17,148 nt of DNA, taken from positions 1 to 17,148 of the forward strand of contig CADBRK010000098.1 in assembly GCA_902797065.1 (NCBI GenBank). The letters run 5' to 3'. The position numbers were made by a program, and so were the translations under genes. The notes under the pieces are model-generated. The model made no database searches and was not told the DNA's origin. It was given only the letters and a program-made list of their open reading frames with translations. This DNA comes from an uncultured Ruminococcus sp. Lineage in GTDB: Bacteria > Bacillota > Clostridia > Oscillospirales > Acutalibacteraceae. Shown here piece by piece: positions 11,528-17,148 of the stretch. Position 1 is the stretch's first letter, and every line of letters starts with the position of its first letter.

Positions 11528-13165
11528 TTATCCCACTGTCATGCTGTCGCTCTCGCTTTTTGCTATAAGCGTAGCCGTGACTGTACCGGACTTGACATTA
11601 CCTTTCGAGTCTGTTCTTGCGATGGTGATGTTGATCTTATCGCCGACTTTATGATCCGAAAGTATGGTTTCGAGATCGTCCATGCTGTCAACTTTTTTGT
11701 CGTCGATAGCAGTGATAATATCTCCGGACTGCAGCCCTGCCAGTTCTGCGGGTGAGTCACTCAATACTCTCGATACGTACGCGCCTGCAGGCCAGCCGAA
11801 TTTTGTCTGGTATGTTTCGGGTACGCTTGAACCGTAGATGCCGAGATAGGGCTTTTCTTCGTCGGAAACATGAGTCGAGCTCATCAGATCGTTGATGATC
11901 GGCGCTGCGTCCGAGATCGGTATAGCGTAGCCTGTTCCTTCAACGCTTGTATCCGAAAGCTTTGCCGAGTTTATTCCGATAACCTCGCCCTTGATGTTCA
12001 GCAGTGCGCCGCCGCTGTTTCCGGGGTTGATCGCTGCGTCTGTCTGGATAAGAGTCATGGTCTTGTCGGAGATCTGAACCGTTCTTTCCGTTGCGCTGAT
12101 ATAGCCTACCGTTACCGACTGACCGTAACCGAGAGAGTTTCCGATAGCTATCGCGGGTTCACCGAGTTTGAGCGTTGTGGAATCTCCGAGTACGGCAACT
12201 TTTATTTTGCCGAGTGTGGCTGCGCTGATGTCGGAAAGCTTTACCGAAACTACTGCAAGATCGTTCTCCGAAGCTGTTCCCTTGACCTCTGCGGAGTATG
12301 ATTCACCGTCGATGAATTCGATGGCGATCTCCTTGGCGTCCTCTATAACGTGGTAGTTCGTAACGATAAGCAGTTCTTCTTCGTTCTGTCCGATAATAAT
12401 ACCCGAACCGCTTGCGCTTGATTCGTATGTCTGACCGCCGTAACCGCCGCCGAAAAAGTAGTTAAAATATCCGTAGTCGTCCATTGTCTGCTCGATGATC
12501 GTATTAATTGCAACCATTGACGGCATGGCGTTCTCTACAACCTCCGTGATCGTGCTGCTGACCTCTCCGCTGTCCGAAGAAGTCGTCACCGTGTTCGTGT
12601 TTGCTATCACGGGAGTGCTTGTTATATTCGTAGTCTGAACGGTTTGAGCAGCCGCCTTGTTGTTATCTTCAACATAACGTACACCGCCGTAGAACGATCC
12701 GCCCGAAATGATGAGCGACGCACATATCGCAAGCACTGCGAAGAGCGGTCTGCGGTTTTTCTTTTTCTTGGGCTTCTCTGCTGCCGGTAAGGACGGCTGT
12801 AACTGCTGCTGCGCCTGCGGCTGAGACGGTACAAAGCTTCTCTTCGTCTGAGCATAAGGGTTAAACGATTCCCTTGAAGGCTGTGTTTGCACCGTATCGC
12901 TGTAATTGTACGGACTGCGGAAAGCTGTTCCGTTCATGCTGTCGTATGATCTTTCGGAGTTTATCCGATCGTCCTGATACAATGTGTCTGCGGCAGATGC
13001 TTTCTCGGCAGCGCTGTCGTTATCCTCAAAGTCCTGCATAGACATAGCCTCTGCATCTAAGATGATCTCCTGCGTATCGTCCGATACCGTTGAGTGAGCC
13101 GCTGTTAAATCCGGGTTGTTTTCCGTATTGTTTTTGTTGTTGAAATCATAAAATCTTTCGTCCAT
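11528..13165 (-). CDS. htrA: HtrA/DegP-like serine protease, membrane-anchored, with one PDZ domain
   Basis: A 545-residue protein of peptidase family S1C, a quality-control protease for misfolded exported proteins. The first about 135 residues are polar, acidic and Asn/Gln/Ser-rich, then comes 'EKPKKKKNRRP' and one TM helix (about 140-162). The basic stop on the inner side puts the protease outside the cell. The trypsin-like domain (about 205-415) has the full triad: His272 in 'VTNYHVIE', Asp302 in 'ENDLAVVSV' and Ser384 in 'INPGNSGGAL'. A single PDZ domain follows (about 435-535, 'YLGIYG', 'AGLQSGDIITAIDDKKVDS'). The start is set by GGAGG seven bases before the ATG at 13163-13165; a GTG-like start five codons upstream has no ribosome site. 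It is divergent from the MerR gene. Its promoter is unclear: TTGATT and TATAAA with 19 bp between is the best I see. Confidence 0.95.
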   Translation of the reverse strand: MDERFYDFNNKNNTENNPDLTAAHSTVSDDTQEIILDAEAMSMQDFEDNDSAAEKASAADTLYQDDRINSERSYDSMNGTAFRSPYNYSDTVQTQPSRESFNPYAQTKRSFVPSQPQAQQQLQPSLPAAEKPKKKKNRRPLFAVLAICASLIISGGSFYGGVRYVEDNNKAAAQTVQTTNITSTPVIANTNTVTTSSDSGEVSSTITEVVENAMPSMVAINTIIEQTMDDYGYFNYFFGGGYGGQTYESSASGSGIIIGQNEEELLIVTNYHVIEDAKEIAIEFIDGESYSAEVKGTASENDLAVVSVKLSDISAATLGKIKVAVLGDSTTLKLGEPAIAIGNSLGYGQSVTVGYISATERTVQISDKTMTLIQTDAAINPGNSGGALLNIKGEVIGINSAKLSDTSVEGTGYAIPISDAAPIINDLMSSTHVSDEEKPYLGIYGSSVPETYQTKFGWPAGAYVSRVLSDSPAELAGLQSGDIITAIDDKKVDSMDDLETILSDHKVGDKINITIARTDSKGNVKSGTVTATLIAKSESDSMTVG

Positions 13166-13284
13166 AATAAATACCTCCATATTTTCATATGAGCTTTTCT
13201 CTGCTCTATGTTTATAGTTTATACCGTCAAGCTAAAATCAACCTTAATTTTCACTTTAAATTAACTTAAAAATAAAATTCCCTA

Positions 13285-13315
13285 TTGACTCTCACGCAGC
13301 GTTATGGATTATAAT
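13285..13315 (+). promoter_or_regulatory. MerR-type promoter with 19-bp spacer and central palindrome
   Basis: TTGACT (13285-13290) and TATAAT (13310-13315) are separated by 19 bp instead of 17. The spacer contains the perfect palindrome ACGCAGCGT (13294-13302). A long spacer with a dyad is the mark of promoters that MerR-family activators twist into an active form. The first gene downstream encodes a MerR protein, so self-control is likely. Confidence 0.82.
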
Positions 13316-13338
13316 TGTACTCGGGAGGTGAGAAATAT

Positions 13339-14070
13339 ATGATGAATGTCGGCGAAGTAAGCAAACTTACGGGTATAAGCATACGTACGCTGCACTATTA
13401 TGACGAGATCGGTCTGCTTAACCCGAGTGTGGTCAAAGAAAACGGCTACCGTTTGTACAATGACAGCGACATCGAGCGTCTGCAGCAGATACTTTTGTAC
13501 CGTGAGATGGAGTTCCCTCTGAGGGAGATAAAAAACATTCTCGACAGTCCCGGTTTTGACAGGAACAAAGCACTTGACAAGCAGATCGAAATCCTTACAA
13601 AAAAGAAGGAACACCTCGAAAATGTTATTATGTTCGCCAAAGGAATAAAAATGATAGGAGTGAAGTATATGGATTATTCTATGTTTGACGCAAAGAAATT
13701 AGACGAATACGCAGAAAACGCAAAGACCCTCTACGGCGAAACGCCGCAGTACAAGGAGATGCAGGTGAAAAGCAAAAACAGAACCGAGTCCGACGAACTC
13801 AAGCTTGCACAAAGCATTATGGAAATATTTGTACGTCTTGGCAAGCTGAGAACCATGCCCTGCGAATGTGAAGAAACGCAGAGTATCATCTCGGAGCTGC
13901 AGCAGTTTATAACCGATAATTGCTACACCTGCACCGACAAGATACTTCTCGGCTTGGGTAAGATGTACGCAGGCGGCGGAGAGCTTACCGAGAATATCGA
14001 CAAGGCAGGCGGAGAGGGCACAGGCGAATACGCCCTCAAAGCGATAGAGTATTATGTAACAAACAAATAA
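13339..14070 (+). CDS. MerR-family regulator with TipAS-like effector domain
   Basis: A 243-residue protein. Residues 2-70 form the MerR winged helix domain ('NVGEVSKLTGISIRTLHYYD', 'NGYRLYNDSDIERLQQILLY', 'FPLREIKNIL'), followed by a coiled-coil dimer helix (about 75-108). Residues about 115-243 resemble the TipAS domain, which binds thiopeptide antibiotics or other multi-drug ligands in TipA and its relatives. The role is inferred: a ligand-sensing activator that in many Firmicutes controls itself and a transporter. No transporter is next to it here. The start is the first of two adjacent ATGs, 10 bases after GGGAGG; the second (13342) is also possible. Transcription from the promoter at 13285-13315 would begin almost at the ribosome site, giving a very short leader. 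A hairpin (14080-14117) follows the stop. Confidence 0.9.
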   Translation: MMNVGEVSKLTGISIRTLHYYDEIGLLNPSVVKENGYRLYNDSDIERLQQILLYREMEFPLREIKNILDSPGFDRNKALDKQIEILTKKKEHLENVIMFAKGIKMIGVKYMDYSMFDAKKLDEYAENAKTLYGETPQYKEMQVKSKNRTESDELKLAQSIMEIFVRLGKLRTMPCECEETQSIISELQQFITDNCYTCTDKILLGLGKMYAGGGELTENIDKAGGEGTGEYALKAIEYYVTNK

Positions 14071-14079
14071 AAGGAAAGA

Positions 14080-14117
14080 ACATCTCCCGTATAGCTTAAT
14101 CGCCGTACGGGAGATGT
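14080..14117. terminator. Hairpin after the MerR gene, convergent position
   Basis: ACATCTCCCGTA (14080-14091) and TACGGGAGATGT (14106-14117) form a perfect 12-bp stem with a 14-nt loop. On the plus strand it is followed by AGTATTAAAC, with no T run. On the minus strand it is followed by T-rich TTCTTTCCTTTTATT. It may stop the convergent minus-strand transcript better than the MerR transcript, or it may protect the merR mRNA 3' end. Confidence 0.55.
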
Positions 14118-14129
14118 AGTATTAAACAC

Positions 14130-14175
14130 AAAAAAAGCACACATACCGACATTTGAACAAAACGGATATGTGTGC
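14130..14175 (-). terminator. Rho-independent terminator of the transketolase operon
   Basis: On the minus strand GCACACATA (14175-14167), one bulged base, CCG, a 14-nt loop, CGG and TATGTGTGC (14145-14137) form a 12-bp interrupted stem. It is followed by seven T (14136-14130). It lies 14 bases after the stop of the second subunit gene. Confidence 0.9.
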
Positions 14176-14188
14176 ATATATTTAAAAC

Positions 14189-15133
14189 TTACTTACCGAG
14201 AAAAGCTCTTACTTCTTTTGCAACGCCCGGTGCAGTCATGCCGAATATCTCAAGCAGCTCCTTTGCGGGACCCGAATAACCGAATCTGTCGTACACGCCG
14301 CACTTCTTAACCGGAACGGGGCATTCTTCGCTGATAGCCGAAAGAACCGCGTCGCCAAGACCGCCGATAACGTTGTGTTCCTCAAATGTGATGATCCTGC
14401 CTGTCTCTTTTGCAGCCTTGACAAGCAACTCCTTGTCGATAGGCTTGATCGTGTGTATATTGATGACTCTTGCGTCGATACCCTCTTTTGCAAGTTCTTC
14501 AGCTGCGAGTACAGCCTCTCTTACAACAAGACCTGTTGCAACAATTGTTATGTCCTTGCCGTCACGGAGAGTGATGCCCTTGCCAAGCTCGAATTTATAA
14601 TCGTCGTTGTTGTTGACACTCTCTATGGCAAGTCTGCCGAGTCTGATGTATACGGGACCTTCATGTTCGAGCGCTGCTTTAACTGCGCCGATCATCTCGT
14701 AGTGATCCGCAGGGTTGATGACCGTCATGTGGGGGATAGCGCGCATAATTGCGATGTCCTCTATGCACTGGTGTGTAGCGCCGTCCTCACCGGTAGAGAT
14801 ACCTGCGTGAGAACCTGCGATCTTTACGTTAAGGTTGGGGTACGCTATCGAGTTGCGGATCTGCTCAAAAGCTCTGCCTGTAGCGAACATTGCGAACGAC
14901 GCCGCAAACGGGATCTTTCCGCAAGCCGCAAGACCTGCAGCCACACCCATCATGTTGCCCTCTGCAATACCGCAGTCGAAAAATCTGTCGGGGTATGCCT
15001 TCTGGAAGATAGACGTCTTTGTTGCAGCGGCTAAGTCTGCGTCGAGTACAACAATGTCTTTATTAGTTTTTGCAAGCTCACAGAGTGCCTCGCCGAAGCT
15101 TTCTCTTGTGGCCTTTACTACCGGTTCTGCCAT
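14189..15133 (-). CDS. Transketolase C-terminal (pyrimidine-binding and C-terminal) subunit
   Basis: A 314-residue protein holding the second half of transketolase: the Pyr thiamine diphosphate domain (about 5-170) and the C-terminal domain (about 185-314). Glu58 in 'DCGIAEGNMMG' is the glutamate that activates the cofactor, and 'AGSHAGISTGEDGATHQCIE' (106-125) is a family mark. Together with the N-terminal subunit it moves two-carbon units between sugar phosphates in the pentose phosphate pathway. Its ATG overlaps the stop of the N-terminal gene by one base (TAATG). The GGGAGG ribosome site lies inside that gene's last codons, so translation is coupled and equal amounts are likely. Clostridia often split transketolase in this way, so this is not a broken gene. 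DXP synthase is excluded by the split and the short Pyr/C-terminal layout. Confidence 0.96.
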   Translation of the reverse strand: MAEPVVKATRESFGEALCELAKTNKDIVVLDADLAAATKTSIFQKAYPDRFFDCGIAEGNMMGVAAGLAACGKIPFAASFAMFATGRAFEQIRNSIAYPNLNVKIAGSHAGISTGEDGATHQCIEDIAIMRAIPHMTVINPADHYEMIGAVKAALEHEGPVYIRLGRLAIESVNNNDDYKFELGKGITLRDGKDITIVATGLVVREAVLAAEELAKEGIDARVINIHTIKPIDKELLVKAAKETGRIITFEEHNVIGGLGDAVLSAISEECPVPVKKCGVYDRFGYSGPAKELLEIFGMTAPGVAKEVRAFLGK

Positions 15134-15981
15134 TATAGTGTACCTCCCAATTCTGCAAGAGTATCAAGCAGCTCTTTTCTGCCGACTTCATAAAGCTCGG
15201 CATTCGGAGCAGCGCCGTGCCAGTTTACTTTATTCTCCATGTACGATACGCCTTTGCCCTTTACGGTCTTTGCGATGATAGCCTGCGGTTTGCCCTTGAC
15301 AGCCTTTGCAGCATTTATTGCCTGCTCGATGCTGTTGAAGTCGTGACCGTCCATCCCGAACACCTCAAAGCCGAATGCTTCAAGCTTCTTGTCGAGGGGT
15401 TCGAGACCGCCTACCTCGGCAACTGTACCGTCAATCTGCAAACCGTTGCAGTCGATGATTGCGCAGAGATTGTCGAGTCCTTTGTGAGCGGCAAACATGA
15501 GAGCCTCCCAGACCTGACCCTCTTCGCACTCGCCGTCTCCGAGAAGTGTGTATACTTTATAATCTTTCTTGTCAAGCTTGCCTGCAAGAGCCATTCCGCA
15601 GGCTGCCGAAATACCTTGTCCGAGCGAACCCGAGCTCATGTCGATACCGGGTGTACTCTTCATATCGGGGTGACCCTGAAGCATTGCGCCTACCTTGCGA
15701 AGCTTGGGCAGTTCTTCAATGGGGAAGAAGCCTTTGAGTGCAAGCACCGCATACAGCGACGGACAGCAGTGACCCTTTGAAAGCACAAATCTGTCTCTGT
15801 CGGGATCATCGGGGTTTGCCGGGTCTACGTTAAGCTCTTTATAGTAGAGATACGTGTAAATATCCGCAGCGGAAAATGAGCCGCCCGGATGTCCCGACTT
15901 AGCGTTAAAAATTCCCTCTAAAGCGTACAGTCTTGCTTTACAGGCAGTGATCTGCAGCTCGTTTATTTCTGTAGAGTTCAT
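15133..15981 (-). CDS. Transketolase N-terminal (thiamine diphosphate-binding) subunit
   Basis: A 282-residue protein equal to the first half of transketolase, which binds the diphosphate of thiamine diphosphate. Visible marks are His31 in 'KSGHPGGS', 'LSKGHCCPSLYAVLAL' (68-83), 'GSLGQGISAACGMA' (118-131) and the Mg/cofactor motif 'GDGECEEGQVWEA' (148-160) with Asn179 in 'IDCNGLQIDG'. The ATG at 15979-15981 is 11 bases from AAGGAG. A TTG two codons earlier (15985-15987) is 5 bases from the same site and is also possible. It forms a two-gene operon with the C-terminal subunit, under the promoter at 16042-16070. Both halves are intact, and the order N then C matches other clostridia. Confidence 0.96.
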   Translation of the reverse strand: MNSTEINELQITACKARLYALEGIFNAKSGHPGGSFSAADIYTYLYYKELNVDPANPDDPDRDRFVLSKGHCCPSLYAVLALKGFFPIEELPKLRKVGAMLQGHPDMKSTPGIDMSSGSLGQGISAACGMALAGKLDKKDYKVYTLLGDGECEEGQVWEALMFAAHKGLDNLCAIIDCNGLQIDGTVAEVGGLEPLDKKLEAFGFEVFGMDGHDFNSIEQAINAAKAVKGKPQAIIAKTVKGKGVSYMENKVNWHGAAPNAELYEVGRKELLDTLAELGGTL

Positions 15982-16041
15982 AAACAATACATCTCCTTAC
16001 CGAAATTGACGATACCGCCCACGACGGTTTAATCCTCAACA

Positions 16042-16070
16042 ATTTTATCACAATATGAGTTTTTTATCAA
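16042..16070 (-). promoter_or_regulatory. Sigma-A promoter of the transketolase operon
   Basis: On the minus strand TTGATA (16070-16065) and TAAAAT (16047-16042) are separated by 17 bp. This gives a leader of about 55 nt. Confidence 0.75.
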
Positions 16071-16150
16071 GATATAAAAGAATTTTGACAAATAAAAACT
16101 TATGAATATGTTCTCTTAGTTTTTGTGAATTTTGCAAATACAAAACCGTG

Positions 16151-16858
16151 TTACTTTAAGTTTCTGTTATTGTTTTTCTTTGAAAGAATGTAAGATAAAA
16201 ATATCGGTATGATATACGATACGATAAGCAATTCTGCTATAGCGATGCAGTTGGGCAGGTTGCTTGAGACAACGAGCGACCACGCCGCCAGAAGTACGCC
16301 GATCATGCCCGACATAACGCCGAGATACATCGAAAGTTTGTTTGCACGCCTTGCGGCTTTCTTGTTATGATCCAGCCACCTGAGTTTTATGCCGCATACG
16401 GAGTTGGGCGCGGCATTGTTGTAGATGCTTGTGATGAATACCGTGACTGCGCTCAGCATAATAACGATTATCGACGGAAGAATAACGCTGATGTTGTCGA
16501 TGTTATTCAGAGCAATACCCGTCATTATCCAGCTGATTATGGCAAGGATCCACACAGCCATCAGCAGTGTGTTGTAGTTATGCGGAAGCTTGCCGTACAG
16601 TATATCTTCGATCGGGTCTGACGAAAGCTCCTCCTGTTTTGCGGAAGCTTTTTCTTTCAGAAAGTCTTTGTATGAAAATACGGCGGACACTACTACCGGA
16701 AGCATTACATATAAAAGATACCACCAGCGGCTCCCTGTGATGCCGGGAGTGCCGTCCAGCTTATATAAGACTATTATTTCGGGTTCCATGAACAATGCGA
16801 TGACAAGTGCGTTCAGCACTGCGTTTACGCTTGTGAGAGTAAATATAAGCTTTCTCAA
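16151..16858 (-). CDS. SdpI/DUF1648-like integral membrane protein
   Basis: A 235-residue protein with six predicted TM helices (about 5-24, 46-63, 98-114, 126-146, 178-197, 206-226). The N-terminal 'PEIIVLYKLDGTPGITGSRW' (26-45) resembles the DUF1648 motif (P-x-H-x-N-x-x-G-x-x-D-like loop after TM1). 'APNSVCGIKLRWLDHNKKAA' (150-169) resembles the 'PN-x-x-x-G-I-R' signature of the SdpI family. SdpI protects Bacillus subtilis from its own toxin SdpC and takes part in signalling. No sdpC-like toxin or sdpR regulator is beside it, so the role here is unknown. The start is TTG (16856-16858), preceded by AAGGACGGTGAT. The first internal ATG (codon 24) would delete TM1. It has a near-perfect promoter and no clear terminator before the transketolase promoter. 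Confidence 0.8.
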   Translation of the reverse strand: MRKLIFTLTSVNAVLNALVIALFMEPEIIVLYKLDGTPGITGSRWWYLLYVMLPVVVSAVFSYKDFLKEKASAKQEELSSDPIEDILYGKLPHNYNTLLMAVWILAIISWIMTGIALNNIDNISVILPSIIVIMLSAVTVFITSIYNNAAPNSVCGIKLRWLDHNKKAARRANKLSMYLGVMSGMIGVLLAAWSLVVSSNLPNCIAIAELLIVSYIIPIFLSYILSKKNNNRNLK

Positions 16859-16902
16859 AAAATCACCGTCCTTAATCCGATTATTTGAATATATTTCATT
16901 TT

Positions 16903-16931
16903 ATTATATCAAATTATCAACTTTTTGTCAA
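16903..16931 (-). promoter_or_regulatory. Consensus sigma-A promoter of the SdpI-like gene
   Basis: On the minus strand a perfect TTGACA (16931-16926) and a perfect TATAAT (16908-16903) are separated by 17 bp, the strongest promoter match in the window. Expression should be high unless a repressor acts. Confidence 0.9.
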
Positions 16932-17017
16932 TTTCAGTATTAAATCAATTGCGGAAAACGTAAAAATACCAGATATGATCGAAAAAAATTAAGATCGTGA
17001 TTATTTGAAAGAAACAC

Positions 17018-17046
17018 TTGACAATTTTTAAAAGATATGATATTAT
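17018..17046 (+). promoter_or_regulatory. Sigma-A promoter of the tRNA-Leu gene
   Basis: A perfect TTGACA (17018-17023) and TATTAT (17041-17046) are 17 bp apart, 21 bases before the tRNA. Strong promoters of this kind usually drive stable RNA genes. Confidence 0.85.
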
Positions 17047-17067
17047 AATTAAGCAATTTAATTAAAT

Positions 17068-17148
17068 GCAGGTATGGCGGAATTGGCAGACGCGCATGGT
17101 TCAGGTCCATGTGAAAGCAATTTCATGCAGGTTCAAGTCCTGTTACCT
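17068..17148 (+). tRNA. tRNA-Leu (anticodon CAG), cut by the window end
   Basis: The acceptor 5' strand GCAGGTA (17068-17074) is followed by the TGGCGGAATTGGCAGACGCG D-arm region typical of leucine tRNA. The anticodon stem-loop CATGG-TTCAGGT-CCATG has loop bases C-A-G as anticodon. A long variable arm TGAAA-GCAA-TTTCA marks it as a type II tRNA, and GCAGG-TTCAAGT-CCTGT is the T arm. The 3' acceptor strand is read as far as TACCT; the last two acceptor bases, the discriminator and CCA lie beyond the window. Confidence 0.97.

Noticed and set aside
11870..12301. 143-codon plus-strand frame inside the HtrA-like gene
   Set aside because: It is opposite the catalytic domain, has a shadow composition (Cys/Arg/Tyr-rich), and lacks a ribosome site.
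15217..15780. 187-codon plus-strand frame inside the transketolase N-terminal gene
   Set aside because: Antisense shadow of a well-supported gene. No start signals or family marks.
14189..15987. Transketolase broken into two frames by mutation
   Set aside because: Both halves are complete, the second has its own ribosome site and ATG overlapping the stop by one base, and split transketolases are normal in clostridia and archaea.

Overview
This window looks like chromosomal backbone of a low-GC Gram-positive bacterium of class Clostridia, most likely a gut Ruminococcus / [Eubacterium] siraeum-like member of the Oscillospiraceae. The taxon is inferred, not shown. The signs are strong AGGAGG-type ribosome sites, TTGACA-17-TATAAT promoters, a T-box leader before pheST, a split (two-subunit) transketolase, a TipA-like MerR regulator, EndoA/MazF of the Bacillus type, and AT-rich intergenic DNA. 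There is no phage, transposase, CRISPR array or rRNA.

Left part (1-3400), all on the minus strand. In transcription order it holds a two-TM membrane protein with a lysine-rich tail, an ADP-dependent NAD(P)H-hydrate dehydratase, a small lipoprotein, a MazF-type endoribonuclease and an XRE regulator. The dehydratase-lipoprotein-mazF order resembles the Firmicutes acpS/nnr-lipoprotein-alr-mazEF neighbourhood, but alr and the mazE antitoxin are missing here.

Centre-left (3400-7870), plus strand. A good sigma-A promoter is followed by a roughly 180-bp imperfect palindromic element, then a phenylalanine T-box (TTC specifier, TGGTACCACGG T-box, terminator), pheS, pheT and a small single-TM protein that ends the operon. 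The palindromic element lies between the promoter and the T-box and is the most interesting non-coding feature of the window.

Centre (7870-11400). A minus-strand Na+/phosphate cotransporter with a PhoU-like tail and a TatD-family metal-dependent hydrolase each have their own promoter and terminator. Divergent from tatD is a plus-strand HD-domain phosphohydrolase with its own promoter and terminator.

Right part (11400-17148). A membrane-anchored HtrA-like serine protease (minus) is divergent from a TipA-like MerR regulator (plus), whose promoter has the 19-bp spacer typical of MerR-controlled promoters. Then come the two transketolase subunits, overlapping by one base (minus), an SdpI-like membrane protein (minus) with a near-consensus promoter, and at the right edge a tRNA-Leu(CAG) cut by the window end.

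I see mainly housekeeping genes and no convincing new multi-gene system. The points worth checking are the palindromic element in the pheST leader, the lipoprotein whose signal peptide lacks a usable start codon, the MazF without MazE, the altered second QSSS-type motif in the phosphate transporter, and the MerR promoter.
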